From Carya illinoinensis (lineage: Eukaryota; Streptophyta; Magnoliopsida; Fagales; Juglandaceae): DNA of 64,000 nt. The DNA is taken from the NCBI RefSeq assembly GCF_018687715.1, contig NC_056762.1, positions 24,026,864-24,090,863 of the forward strand, given 5' to 3'. The translations under genes and the position numbers were made by a program. Each line of letters opens with the position of its first letter. Within the stretch, counting starts at the first letter, position 1. Shown here piece by piece: positions 22,491 through 34,545 of this stretch. The notes below the pieces were generated by a model that was not told the origin of the DNA, did not search any database, and worked only from the letters and a program-made list of their open reading frames with translations.

Positions 22491-22719
22491 TGGCTCCAGT
22501 ACTATGATCTAATAGTATTTACACAATCACAAAATAAGACTTCAACTGAATTAGAAACATATGAGAACTCATTATGTCATTAAATAAGCAAAAAAAAAAA
22601 AATCCATTTCATTATATACAAATTATAAAAGCTCAGGGTGGCAAGCAAAACACTCAGTCAGATTTAACTAAACTATTTAATTGACTCAAAAATAAAATAT
22701 TTCATTAATGTAATTCAAT

Positions 22720-23000
22720 AGATATTTTTTTTGGTAATTAATAAGAGAATTTATTACCAAGAATAGGCACAACTCAAGTATATAGGAAGTATACAAAGGA
22801 AATGCCTACTACAGTCTAGGAGCAGGAAAAAGACTCAGTACATTATCATCATCCCTTACAAAAATCATAGTCGACAAACACAAAGTACAAAAGAAAAAAT
22901 TTTGAAGTTCTTCGAGAGAACGCTATTTGTCTTCCAAACATCTCACATTTCTTTCTATTCAAATACACGACATTAAACACAAAGGAATCATATTCCATCT
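22720..23000 (-). repeat. Retroposon 3'-end remnant
   Basis: After a T-rich run the plus strand reads ATTAATAAGAGAATTTATTA then CCAAGAATAGGCA. The same motifs recur at 24700-24790, so both are remnants of one family. T-rich start and A-tail position suggest a retroposon read on the minus strand. No ORF is present. Confidence 0.5.
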
Positions 23001-23339
23001 AGCAGATATGTCCCACCATGTTATGAAATTGTCCCACCAAGTTATGAAATTAATCTATACTCAATGTGCCCTTGAATCGACAACCCATCGGATGAGGGAC
23101 ATGGAATGAGATGATTAGAAGGTTATCTTTGGACAAAATACTTCTTTGTTTTACTCTCATTCTGACGTATTAATTCAATATCTATTGGCCCAATTATCAT
23201 TATATCTCACATTATCATTCATCAAAAGATTATATAAATAAACTAACTACAATTCCAAGATTTGTTTTCTCAAAAATGCACATCAATTTCAAATTTTAGT
23301 AATATATAACAAGTAGATGACCTAAAGTCAATATAATAT

Positions 23340-23620
23340 ACATTGTAGCAGATAAAGGTGCTAGAAAGAAAATAATGGATGGAGGCAACATTTGTTGCAA
23401 TATCTTTGAACTTAGTCATAAGATCATTTCACATATTAGGTATAGCCACATTGTGCACAAACTTCCAGGAGTTCTAGTAGCCAAAAAAATGGAAAACATA
23501 CTTCATAGCAAAATTCATGGCCATAATGCTAAACCCTTCTTTTGGCAAGACTTTTCTAGGGCATAGCATCAACAGCTGCAAGCAATTCCTGAAAAACAAG
23601 AAATGTAACATAAAGAGTAT
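23340..23620 (-). pseudogene. Candidate pseudo-exon on the minus strand
   Basis: On the minus strand a TTTTTCAG acceptor-like sequence near 23590 is followed by ELLAAVDAMP. The frame then breaks, and another frame continues with KEGFSIMAMNFAMKYVF, WKFVHNVAIPNM and MTKFKDIATNVAS, interrupted by two stops. The pattern suggests an exon decayed by frameshift and nonsense changes. I do not recognise the protein. It lies in the same old locus and on the same strand as the other candidate exons. Confidence 0.25.
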
Positions 23621-24392
23621 AGTGAAAGCGAAAAGCTTACATGCAAATGATGCAACATTTACCCATATAGGATTAGAAGCTTAAGTTCAGAAGACTGAAT
23701 AGTGCAAGAATAAAGTCATGCAACGGAAGACAGTTACCTAACCTCCTCTTCTTTGATACTGACAAAGTCTTGCAATAAGTAAAGGGCCAAAGGCCAAGAA
23801 TGTTGAACTCGGAATCTATCAACAATACTGGAACTGAGTCATTAACCTACCCCTGGCCTAGCTAAAGGCAAGCAACTTTGTCAATCTATAAGACACAAAT
23901 AGATAATGGATACTGCAGCTTGTGTATGATAAAAGATAATGTGTTCCATTGAGCCATTAACGATCTACTCGTACACGAATGAATCAATAGTATACCTATA
24001 AAAGGCTCCCAATAAATACACAATGTTCCTGGCTACTTGTCTAGATTTCAACAAGGAATTCAAATATCAAGTCTATTTAAGAAAAATTTCAAGTTATCTG
24101 CTTAAGAGACAATAATTAAGCAATGGCCAACCAAATCGTACAAATCTCGTGTGAGAAAACACCAATTATCACATCTAGGACTGTACACTAGTTTTAGTAT
24201 GAATTTAGATATTTTTCTTTTGCTTTTTTCTTTTTGCCATAGTGTGCTATAGCAGAATATGAATATAGATATTATGTCCAAATTCATTGTAAGAAGCAAA
24301 AAGTAAAACAATGCAAGATAACAGAAAATGAACCCAGAAACGACCTTTGGAGCAAATCATGAGACATAATCATTCAAGTTTAGCCTAAAAAC
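23621..24392. other. No gene recognised
   Basis: Moderately AT-rich sequence. I see no ORF, tandem repeat or transposon end that I can support. It may be intronic sequence of the old locus. Confidence 0.4.
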
Positions 24393-24491
24393 ATTATATT
24401 GAAAATTTCTTTCATTGGCACCCGGTGTCCAAGAACAAAAAATTATATTGAAAATTTCTTTCATTGGCACCAGGTGTCCAAGAACAGCATC
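24393..24491. repeat. 49-bp direct duplication at the SINE 3' end
   Basis: ATTATATTGAAAATTTCTTT begins at 24393 and again at 24442, and both units continue with CATTGGCACC(C/A)GGTGTCC. The 3' end of the adjacent SINE is therefore present twice in tandem. Confidence 0.85.
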
Positions 24492-24685
24492 CCGACTAAT
24501 CTCGGTGGTGCAAAGGCCTTGGGAAGGAGTTTTCCGCAAGTGCACTTTGAGTAATTCAAGAAGAAAAATCTTTCATCCAATGTCCCTTAGAGATTGTTTG
24601 CACCAAAGGGAATTTGAACCTTAGATTTGGGGGGAGCATACCCCCAAGCCCAAGGCCTTTACCACTTGAGTCAACCCCTAGGGGT
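24463..24685 (-). mobile_element. Au-type tRNA-derived SINE
   Basis: Read on the minus strand, a tRNA-like head carries box A (TGACTCAAGTGG, 24662-24673) and box B (GGTTCAAATTC, 24610-24620). It continues with GTGCAAACAATCTCTA and GATTAGTCGGGATGCTG and ends GGACACCTGGTGCCAAT. Order and motifs fit the plant Au SINE family as I remember it. It would be transcribed by RNA polymerase III and moved by LINE proteins. No clear terminal duplication beyond the 49-bp repeat was found. Confidence 0.8.
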
Positions 24686-24689
24686 TTAT

Positions 24690-24860
24690 ATTAATTTTTA
24701 TTATTATTATTAATAAGGGATTTATTACCAAGAATAGGCAAATCCCAAGTACACAAGAGGTATGCAGGAGGAAATACCTACATACACTAACTAAAAAAGA
24801 CTAAATTAAATTCAGAAATTCTTCTCCAACTTTTCCATTCAATATAATAGCCTTAGCCCA
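24690..24860 (-). repeat. Second retroposon 3'-end remnant
   Basis: After ATTATTATTATTAATAAGGG the plus strand reads GATTTATTACCAAGAATAGG, matching the remnant at 22720-23000. It abuts the SINE, so one was probably inserted beside the other. Confidence 0.5.
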
Positions 24861-25412
24861 CAAACACAATTGGTTTTATACTGACAATTATCAGAATCAT
24901 TATAAATATTTAAGCTAGGGAAAAACATTACCACATACCGTCAATTGATCCAAAACTATATTGGTAGAATCATCAAGATTCAGAAACAATGAGATCCTTT
25001 CAAGAATGAGGGAAACGAATGAGGGAAGTTCACCTAATTTCCATCTCGTATTAACATTCCTCGTCTTTACTGCCAAAAGTGGGGGTGGGGAGAGGGAAAT
25101 AGAAAATTAAAAGAAGGAAATCAAAAAAATATTCCATGATCGGTTGACATTCATATCCTACTTGAGAAAAAAGGATCTAAGAGTTGAAAGTTTCACTAAG
25201 AGTTAAGAGGTCGTAAAATCATTCTCAATACGGGAACAAGAATAACACCACCACAAAAATTGAAATATTATTATCAATAAAAATAATATTGTATAATATA
25301 TTTATACAAGATTTACAGCTGTGTCTATCCTTGTTAACAAAACTCAGATTGATAACATGAGATCACAATTTATAGTTTCAAAATAAAAGAGGCCAAGAAA
25401 TTTGACTTCCCA
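24861..25412. repeat. Duplicated locus, copy A (part repeated at 59880)
   Basis: Positions 25100-25350 align by eye with 59880-60110: shared runs include AATTAAAAGAAGGAAAT, GGGAACAAGAATAACACCAC and AATAAAAATAATATTGTATA. The CACTA element begins at 25413, after this segment. No ORF is recognised. Confidence 0.75.
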
Positions 25413-25425
25413 CACTACAAGAGAT
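25413..25425 (+). repeat. CACTA terminal inverted repeat, left
   Basis: CACTACAAGAGAT pairs with the right end, which reads CACTACAAGAAAT in reverse complement. One mismatch occurs in 13 bp. Transposase would cut here. Confidence 0.93.
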
Positions 25426-25599
25426 ATGATTTTTTGAGACAAAAAATTTTGTCTCAAAAAATGGAAATTTCGTCCCTAAAATTTTTGGGAGACGAAAAAA
25501 TTTCATCTCTATTTTGTCTCAAAAAGGTTGTCTCAGAAAATTGATTTTCATCTCCGAAAAGTATTTTTAGGGACGAAATTAGGCGGAACCAGTTGAAAC

Positions 25600-25965
25600 C
25601 GTTCGAACGGAAAATTTTTTCTGAGATAAAAAAATGTCGTCTCAGAATCAAGTTCGAACGAAAATATTTTTGTTTGAGCAACATGAAATGTTAATTCGAA
25701 CCAATAAACATATCTGACCAAGTACTTTCGAACAAACAAGTTCGTAAGTGACTTTAGTTCGAAGAAAAATATTAACGGTTCGAACAAATAATCTATTTAC
25801 AGAAATCTTCTGTTCGAACGGACTTTTAGAAATGAATTTATTCGAATGAGTATTTAGTTGTTCGAACGAACGCATGGATTGTATTTCCCGGTAAGTTCGA
25901 ATGGGTATATTTTTGTTCGAATGAGAATTTTTTGGTTCGAATGGATATGTTTTTGTTCGAATGTA
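25600..25965. repeat. Left subterminal TTCGAA array
   Basis: At least thirteen TTCGAA or near copies lie in about 370 bp, many as GTTCGAACG. The last four start at 25896, 25916, 25936 and 25956, a 20-bp spacing. Subterminal repeats of CACTA elements are bound by TNPA-type proteins; applying that role here is inference. Confidence 0.75.
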
Positions 25966-26247
25966 TGCATAAATGGTAATTTACCATTTGAACAGAATTG
26001 ATCAAACAAAATGAAATTAATACTAATACAAATTGTAATCTATATACATCAAATTGTAATCTATATACATCAATTTTTCAAATGTTTACAAACATCATAA
26101 ATACTAGTGGTATAGGGTTTTGAAAAATGTTTACAAACATCACAAATGTATTTATGATGTTTACAAACATCATAAACATCATAAATACATTTTTCATTTT
26201 TCAAATGAAAAATGTTTACAAACATTTTTCAAATGTTTTCAAATGAA
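25966..26247. repeat. Short degenerate repeats (TTTACAAACATCATAAAT)
   Basis: Degenerate copies of TTTACAAACATCATAAAT and of TTTTTCAAATG recur through this stretch between the TTCGAA array and the TNPA-like gene. No ORF is present. Confidence 0.5.
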
Positions 26248-27703
26248 TTATGATTGTGGTGGTAGTAGTGGTATAGGGTTTTGGGACATCATTAATTGAA
26301 ATTGTTCAAACATTTTTTGGTTATTTAATTGTAGCCTCTCTTCTAATCTTGCTTCTAAATCCGTTGCTTGATCTAATCAGGTCAGCAACTCTTTTTCCTT
26401 CGATCTCAATCGTTCTATCTCAAGTGCAGCTTCCTCTAATTTTTTAGTCTTGTCGTCATTCAATCTGACTTTAGAAGATGATGAAGATGTTGAGGATGGC
26501 TTCACGCAATGTCCTAAGCCCCTCAAATATCCAGAACGTGATCCGAGAACTTGAGAAAAGATTTGAGTATCGTTGACAGATGATTCATCAGATAGATCCG
26601 CAACAGTGTCTGTAAGAGATATCATCTTGTCCTGGAAAAAGAAAAACATTAAAATTAGTATATGTAACAAAAATATATTTAGACAATGAAATTAAATAAA
26701 CTTAAACTTACATAATTTGCCTCTGCCTCAGGATTGCTCCAAACACCATCACGATTTTTATGTGCTTTAGCATATAATTGGGTCAGATCATAATCAGTAG
26801 GATTTTCTTCTTGCTGCAAAATGAAAATTAATATCATAATTTATACGAAAAAACTGTATATATTAAGATTTAATGGAGACAATAAGAACTAACCATTTTT
26901 TTTTTTTACAACTGATGAAAAGATCGAGAACCCGCGTGATGGTGTATCGTTAAATTTGATCTATTTGCTTTGTTCACTGTACTCCATTTCTAAAAAAAAG
27001 TATTATAATTTTTATTTAATACATCTATTATATATTATTAAAAAAAGATAGTAGCGAAATTACTTGATAAGTAGGATTTTCAAACAGATCACAAACTTTC
27101 TCCCATTCGTTTGGTGGCATTGCTTGGAATGGATTTTGACGCGCCTCTATCGTAGTACTGAACTTCTGATAGTGTGCATGGCATCGACCTTTGTACCTTC
27201 GGAATGCATTCGACATGAGTTCTTCAATCGTTAGTCGATCCTCTCGCATTTAAATAAAAATGTTATACAAAGTAACTTATTACCAGACAACGATTTTTGA
27301 TGTGGTCTTTCACATCTTGGGGAACTTTAGCCCAGGAGGATATAGCCATCGGTGCATACGTGCGAGTAAGTGTACCAACATAAAAAGCAAGCCAAGCTGC
27401 TGAATCCCCAGAGCCACTGGTGTGATCATCAGATATATCAACTTTAATTTTACCCACTTTCCTTACTTTTTCTATGCAGACACCCCTTGTAATGCCTCTA
27501 ACTCGGCGCTGGTTTACAATAGCTATATATAAAAAAATTAAAGCATATATTTTAATTAAATTAATTTTATTTGAAAGATATACAGTGAAAAATACCTTGT
27601 TCTGGTTCTGGTGACGGTGGCCCACCATTGTTGGCAAGTGAAGCACACGGGGATTCGCTAAGTGGTGGGGATGGCTCACTTGTTCTTTTGCGTTTAGGAG
27701 GCA
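26248..27703 (-). pseudogene. TNPA-like CACTA protein (Transposase_24 type)
   Basis: TNPA-type proteins bind subterminal repeats of the transposon and help excision. The start is the ATG at 27703 (MPPKRKRTSEPS). Exon 1 runs to 27596, followed by GT and an AG acceptor; exon 2 (27532-27284) encodes VDISDDHTSGSG and SWAKVPQDVKDHI; exon 3 (about 27249-27064) encodes FRRYKGRCHAHYQKF and MPPNEWEKVCDLFENP; later exons encode DLTQLYAKAHKNRDG and QVLGSRSGYLRGLGHCVKPS, a signature of the family, and a coiled coil (KKLEEAALEIERLRSKEKEL). A TGA at 26377 interrupts the last exon, whose frame otherwise continues to the TAA at 26248. A stop also appears in the exon near 26890. Exon borders are my reading. 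Confidence 0.82.
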
Positions 27704-27795
27704 TATCTATTTGAAATTATAATAAATTATTATTCGAACAAAATACATGAAATATTTTTATAAGAATTTTACCTACACAAATATCTGTTTGAAAA

Positions 27796-30700
27796 TCATT
27801 CGGTATCAGTATTGTTGGACCAATCGCTCTCATCCTCAGTAGACACTTCAGTTGATTCATGTTCTTCCGACATGTCACCTTCAATTACTTCGGGTTGAAC
27901 ATCTTCTCTGTGCAATGGGACCATGTCATAATGGCTTAGATCAACAAATAGATTGATGCCTAATTCATTTTCTTGATATGCTTCTTCATGGTCTGGACTA
28001 TCAACTTCTTCATATGGTTAGTCTGCCTCTAGAATATAATTATATACATTTCTTGGTGTAAATTTCTCGACTATTCTCCATGGATTTCCGAACTCTGGAT
28101 CATCTAAATAAAAAACTTGATTTGCTTGGCATGCGAGAACAAATGGGTCATCCTCATACCATTTGCGAGATGTATTGACACTTATAAACTATTTATCCTT
28201 ACGCACTCCCAACCTAGGATTTGAGACATCCCACCAATTACATTTAAATAACCAGACCATATATCCCCCCACATACTTTAATGCTATGATATCTTCCACA
28301 ATTCCGTAAAAATCAATATTATCATCCCCATGGCTTCCTTCGACAACAACCCCACAATTTTGAGTTTTCCTATATCGTTTTATGTTTGCTGTGTGAAATC
28401 TATATCCACACACCAAACATCCTGAATATTGGATAGCCCGCTTAGACGAACCACATGCCAAAGCATATACTTCTGGTGAGATTTCACCCGAATGTTCATT
28501 ATATTTCGATGCAACCTACATAAATAAATTTTATTCTACTTATATCAATATCATATATAAATATGATGACACCTACAAATTAAATAAAGTTTAAAATACT
28601 TTCAAGCATAATTTTTTCCCAAATAATGCCGTATGTTCAAACCATGAGGCAAATTCTTCTTCATGCGTCTTTTCTACGTCAGTCACACCATTCGTGCGAA
28701 GTAGTTGTATATGTTCGTTGCATATGTCAATCTGAGTTATTAATTTGTATCAATATATACTATATTATTAGAAATGCACTTAATACTACTACCAGATTAG
28801 ATGATCATCACGAACCTCAAATACTGTTCAATCTCTTCACAATTATTTAAGACATACCATCGAGCTCTTTCAAACTCTCGCCCACATAGGTCATAGCCCC
28901 CTTGTGCACCTATAGGACGTACTTTCTAGGAAAACACGGTAAATGCTGACGAAACTCCCATTTGTCCACCTTCATAATTTCGATCCGGTCTCGTAAATCT
29001 AGTATCAACCCCATGAAAATACATTGAACAAAATGTATGCCACTCATTATGAATATATGACTCTGCGATCGATCCTTCCGAACGAGCCTTATTCCCCACA
29101 GATTGCTTAAGTTTTCCTAAAAACCGTTCAATATGATACATCCATCTATATTGAACGGGGCCAGCAACTAAAGCCTCACGAGGGAGATGCACAGCCAAAT
29201 GCACCATTACATCAAAGAATGAGGGCGGGTACAAACTCTCCGATTTACACAATATCAATGCAATGTCAGCTTCCATTTTTAATAAGGCATCAACTTTCAA
29301 CGTTCTATTGCAAATATTTCTGAAAAATTGCCCTAATTCTGTGATAGCTGTACGAACATCTGGAGTAAGCTTTCCGCGCACACCAACTGGCAACAATCAC
29401 TGTAAAAATATATGGCAGTCGTGACTTTTTAGACCAGTTATCTTCCAATCACGAGGTCGGACACATCTTGACATGTTCGAAGCATAACCATCGGGTAATT
29501 TGATTGTCATGAACCAATCATAGAATTTCTTTCTCTCATCACTTGAAAGTGTATACCATCCAAGGGGCATATAAGCTGATGACCCAGAATCTTGCAAATG
29601 CAACTCTGATCTGATTCCCAACTCTTTCAAATCTTTACGAGAGTTGACTGTATCTTTTGTTTTTCCTTGTATTGATATCAGGGTACCCAAAATATTCTCA
29701 CATATATTATTTTCAATGTGCATTACGTCTAGATTGTGATGCAGTGTTAAGGTAGACCAGTATGGCAACTCAAAAAAAATACTTTTTTTGGTCCAATTCA
29801 ATTCCACTGCTTGTCTTTTCCTCTTTCGGCATCTTGCATTCTTTCCAAATCTGTTGTCTTGGACATCTGCCAATTGAGTGAGACTATCACTGCCAGAATA
29901 CTCTGGCGGTGATGACCTACGATCAACCGTTCCATCAAACATTACCCTATTGTTTTGCCATCTATGATCATGAGGTAGATATCGACGGTGTCCCATGAAA
30001 CATAATTTCCGGCCATTCGTTAACCATTGAGACTGTGTATCTTTGTTACAAACAGGACAAGCCATTTTTTCCTTTGTGCTCCACCCAGACAAGTTCCCGA
30101 ATGCCGGAAAATCATTTATTGTCCAAAGTACTGCAGCATGCATTTTGAATTCACGCACATCGGCCACATCATATGTATTGACACCCTGTTCCCACAACTC
30201 TTTCAACTCTTCCATCATTGGCTGCAAATATACATCTATTTCATTTCCTGGTGACCTTGGCCCTGGAATCAATAGAGTCATCATAAAATAAGGATCCTTC
30301 ATACACTTCCATGGTGGCAAATTATAAGGCATTACTATGACAGGCCAAGTGCTATGAGAAGTGCTCATGTTGCCAAATGGATTAAAGCCATCAATTGCTA
30401 AACCAAGACGTACATTGCGAGGTTCTTTAGCAAACCATGGATACTCGTCATCAAATTTCTTCAATTGTAAGGAATCTGCAGGATGAGCAAGAAATTGAAC
30501 ATTTTGAACTCTCTCTGTGTGATGCCAAGTCATATCTTTCGCAGTCATCCGGGAAGTAAATAATCTTTGAAGTCAAGGAATAAGCGGAAAATGTCTTAGC
30601 ACTTTCTGGGGTACATTACGCTTATCTGATGTCCATCTTGACTCAAGACACACCGGACATGATTCACATTCTGCATATTGCTTCCAAAAGAGAACACAAT

Positions 30701-31404
30701 CATTCTTACATGCATGGATGATATTATAATCAAATCCTAACCTCGCTTCAATTTCCTCGCTTCATAAAAATTTTGAGGTACTACGTTATCCTCTGGCAGA
30801 GCCTCTTTAAATAATTCAAGCAGCATATCGATAGCCTTTGCAGAAATACGACAAATAGACTTTATATGGAGCAACCTGACAGTAAATGACAACTTGCTAT
30901 GACGAGTGCACCCTTCGTACAATTCTCGTTGTGCATCCTCCCACAATGATCCGAAGTCTTTATTTCCCTCAAATGACTGGGTAGATGTTCCTTCTCCAAC
31001 CCTGGCACCAAATATGCCTGCGCCAAGATCTCCTAACATTTCAGTCATATCTTATTCATTATCATAACTATCATCAGAAATATCAACATTTATGTCCTCC
31101 GTGTCGATCTCATTACATTCATCCATCTGGTTGAGATGACTGCCAAATCTAACTCCTTGGAGAAATGGTTCTCCATGTAAAACCCAATGTGAATATTTAG
31201 AATCAATTCCATTTATGAATAAATGATCCTTCACAGCTGTCATATTATATGAACTAAGGTTTTGCACTTCTTACATGGGCATCTTATAAATCCTCGACTA
31301 TCAACACTCCCACAAACAAATTCTAAGAAAGACTTCACCCCTTGTGCATATTGCTTATAGTCTCGACGAAGTCTATCTTCCAACAACATCCAACTTTTAT
31401 CCAT
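27796..31404 (-). pseudogene. TNPD-like CACTA transposase (broken)
   Basis: TNPD is the catalytic transposase that joins the CACTA ends. The start MDKSWMLLEDRL at 31404 opens a Transpos_assoc domain with its Cys cluster (FIRCPCKKC); a frameshift follows near 31265. The Transposase_21 core lies at 30548-29397 (NVRLGLAIDGFNPFGNMS, MACPVCNKDTQS, LDVMHIENNICENILGTL). DUF4218 follows at 29396-28926 (HLPREALVAGPVQYRWMY, IERFLGKLK) and DUF4216 at 28461-28189 (FYGIVEDIIAL, WLFKCNWWDV). In-frame stops include TGA at 29397 and TAG at 28189. More breaks lie near 30560, 30737 and 31052. The acidic C-terminus ends at a TGA at 27796, about 90 bp before the TNPA-like start. Confidence 0.9.
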
Positions 31405-31973
31405 CTATAAAAGAAAACCACAATCATGGGATAAACACTATCATTCAACTATTACAATACATGTGTTTAATTACCCTGTACTTTTAAGGTAGTTGGTCCT
31501 ATCTCATTCGAGAGACTATCATCTATATCGCATATATACTCAGTCCAAAACTCGTACGTTAGTAAAAATTTCGGCAGCATTTCCCTACAATTCTCCAAGT
31601 ATGCTAGTCACGATAAGTCGTCGACTATATTCATGAGCCGAGAAACTTATGAACTACATACTCGAAGAATGTAGGAAAATGCTAAACCAAAATTTAAATT
31701 GACTAACACAGGAGTTTTAACTAAGTATATATGCCATATAGATGATAGAATCCCAAACTGTCCACTTTGGACAATTCAAGAGTTATACCCAAATATTCTT
31801 TAAGAGAATATTTGGCCACAACTCTCGAACGGGTCTAAGCTTTAACTGTATGTAAAATAACTACAAAATCCAAACACTCAGTAGTAAACATAACAAGCAT
31901 ACATCACAAATACATGGGAAGATTACATTACAAGTATACATGATGGGCCATTAAAGATTTTGAAATATTTAAC
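31405..31973. other. Upstream region of the TNPD-like gene
   Basis: No ORF or named repeat. The stretch lies between the TNPD-like start codon and the 142-bp tandem array, where a transposase promoter would be expected, but no TATA box stands out from the AT-rich background. Confidence 0.35.
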
Positions 31974-32510
31974 ACTTGAGTACTTACTTATGTTCAAATA
32001 TTTAATTATAATTTTTTAATTAAATATCTTATTATAATATTTGGAGTATTAAGCTATTTAATTAGTGTACTTAGATATAATTAATTATACATTATGTATT
32101 AATCATCTTATTACTTTAGTACTTAAATAACTTCACATATTTAATTATAATTTTTTAATTAAATATCTTATTATTATATTTGGAGTATTAAGCTATTTAA
32201 TTAAACACTATCATAGATATAATTAATTATACATTATGTATTAATCATCTTAATTAATACTTGAGTACTTACTTATGTTCAAATATTTAATTATAATTTT
32301 TTAATTAAATATCTTATTATTATATTTGGAGTATTAAGCTATTTAATTAAACACTATCATAGATATAATTAATTATACATGATGTATTAATCATCTTAAT
32401 TAATACTTGAGTACTTACTTATGTTCAAATATTTAATTAACTATCTTATTATTATATTTGGAGCATTAACTGCTATTTAATTATCACTGCAAATAATAAG
32501 TATTTAATTG
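31974..32510. repeat. 142-146-bp AT-rich minisatellite, nearly four units
   Basis: The motif TTGAGTACTTACTTATGTTC marks unit starts at 31976, 32261 and 32407, and a diverged form starts near 32115. Units share TTTAATTAAATATCTTATTA, TTGGAGTATTAAGCTATTTA and TAATTATACAT(T/G)ATGTATTA. The third and fourth units agree almost base for base, and the first two are more diverged. It lies upstream of the TNPD-like gene. Confidence 0.9.
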
Positions 32511-32567
32511 ATACTGTTCGAACAAACACTCTATAAGTTCGAATGGAACGCTGATCGAGTTATATTC

Positions 32568-34540
32568 TGTGATGACCCGCTTTTGCATGTATTTTCACTG
32601 AAGGGTTGTTTTTATTTTAATTAATATATTAGTTTATTTATTTTAATTTATTGCGTTTTAAAATTTGGTTTTTATTTGTTGGATGTTGTGTTTCATTTAT
32701 TTAATTGTTTTACGGTTTTTAATCTCGTTCTCGGCGGATTTGTTTTGTTGTCCGGAGTGAGGATTGGACCTCATTTCTTCCTACATCTCTGTTTCCCTTT
32801 TTTCCTTTTTCTCTTTTTCTCTTTTCTTTTTCTTCTTTCTTTTTCTTTTTCTTTTTTCTTTCTTTTCTTTTTTCTTCTTCCTTTTCTTTTTCTTCTTCCC
32901 GCGTCCCGTTCGTCTCTCTCTCTCTCCTCTCCCACGCCGGAGCTGTCTTTTGCCCAGACCCACCGCCTCTGGCCATCGTGCGGCACACCACCCCCACCAA
33001 AACCTTCCCCTCCCTCTGGCGCACCACCCCACCGAACCTCAGCCCCATCCGGCCAGCCGTTTGGCCGGAAAACGCCCAAGAAGCCCCACGGTTTTTGCCC
33101 CGATCCGCTGCCGTCGCTCCACCTCCGGCCACCACCTCTTCACCACTTCATCACCGGTTCCTTGCCGTCCTAACCCACCCATTTCCGGCCCCTAATAGCC
33201 ACCGGAATAGCTCCCACGAGCTAGCTTTCCATTTTGGGAAATCCGGCCTCCCTCCACCGTTTTCGCAGCCACACACGGCCAAACTTCACTTCCAATAGCT
33301 TCATAATCATCCTTAGACCATTCCCTATCAATCCCAAGCCTTGGTTTGTCCCCGTTCAAAAGTGGGTATTTTACAACCCACGGCCACAGTGAATTTTCAC
33401 TGTTACCGTTTGCAACACCGCAAGCTTTCTAAAAATACCGTATAGTGCTGTAAGTATTTTCCAAACCCTACTTTCAGATTTAAATATATTTTGCTCATTC
33501 AATATTTATTTATCTGTTGGTTGGCTGATTCCGGACTAAGTCCGAGGAGTTCGGGGGTCGGATGGATGGAGGACGGAGTTGCTTGTTTTATTGATTTATG
33601 TTGGTTGGTTATTTTTGTGCACTGATATAGCATTTACATGGTGCATGCACGTGTGTTTTTATTTAATTGAGAAAAGCTTGTTTATTGGTGTAAGTGGACT
33701 TACGGGTGCGTGTGTATCACGACCCCAAGCCGGGATGGGGTATTATCTCGGTGGAGCTCCTCTGGTCACTCGGGAGCGGAATAAACTGAGTGACGTCCCT
33801 TGAGTTGTCGCTGGGCAACGACGGGAGCGGGGGCTAGGGGATGCTTGGCTACGAACGCGTGGGGCGCGGAACTGGGCATCGCTCGTTAGGTGTCACATGC
33901 GTGGTCGTAACCTGCGGTGTGGCACTGGAGCCAGGGTGTGCGGATGACCCCTAGGGGAGGTCATGGTGCATACGGTTTAATTGGATAATGGTTTGAGATG
34001 GATATGGGCCAAATGTGACTTTTGGTGTGATATTTGGAAAAGATATATTTTTGGGCCAAATGGGATTTTTGGCGTGCGTGGTAAACATATGATTTTATGG
34101 GTTTTGCGCATTGGCATCACTTCATGCATATTGTTTGAGTTCTATATGTTTTTATCTGGTGGTGTTTGGATTTTACTTACCTGCGGTACCATTTTTGGTT
34201 CCGTAGATTTTGGTGCAGAGTACGAGGAGGAGGAGGAGGCTGAGTCCGAGGATGCGACTCCGCCGGAGTTTTGAGTTGGTTTATGTTTTGTATTTGGCTT
34301 TTGAACTGTATTTGTGTTATGTAATATTTTATTTATGTATGTTTTAAACCGCTTGTTTTATATTAAGAAAAATTTTGGTACTTAGTTATATGACTTTCGT
34401 TATCCGCTGCGTGTTCCTTCGTGCACATTTGTTGCTTTTGCACACACTTGGCACTCGTCGATAGGGTGGTGACCCGGGTTGTCATCATCCGAACGTCTCG
34501 ATTTCCCCGTGTCCGTGCGTGGGGATTTGGGGGCATCACA
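32568..34540 (+). mobile_element. Gypsy solo LTR nested in the CACTA element, TSD TATTC
   Basis: The LTR runs from TGTGATGACC to GGGGCATCACA and is flanked by TATTC at 32563-32567 and 34541-34545. It belongs to the same family as the LTRs at 10737 and 16923 (shared CT-rich tract, TCACGACCCCAAGCCGGGAT-like block, CTTACCTGCGG) but is more diverged and about 300 bp shorter. There is no primer site or internal region, so it is a solo LTR. It inserted after the CACTA element. Confidence 0.95.
33981..34274 (+). CDS. Short conserved LTR ORF, solo LTR copy
   Basis: The frame encodes MILWVLRIGITSCILF, FYMFLSGGVW and TCGTIFGSVDFGAEYEEEEE and ends at TGA. Compared with the LTRs at 10737 and 16923 it has one 3-bp in-frame deletion in the acidic run and several substitutions, yet it stays open. 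The N-terminal 30 or so codons differ. Function is unknown. Confidence 0.3.
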   Translation: MDNGLRWIWAKCDFWCDIWKRYIFGPNGIFGVRGKHMILWVLRIGITSCILFEFYMFLSGGVWILLTCGTIFGSVDFGAEYEEEEEAESEDATPPEF

Positions 34541-34545
34541 TATTC

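Noticed and set aside
24540..24685. Free-standing tRNA gene suggested by box A and box B
   Set aside because: The sequence continues into the SINE body and ends in the SINE tail; it does not fold as a full tRNA cloverleaf.
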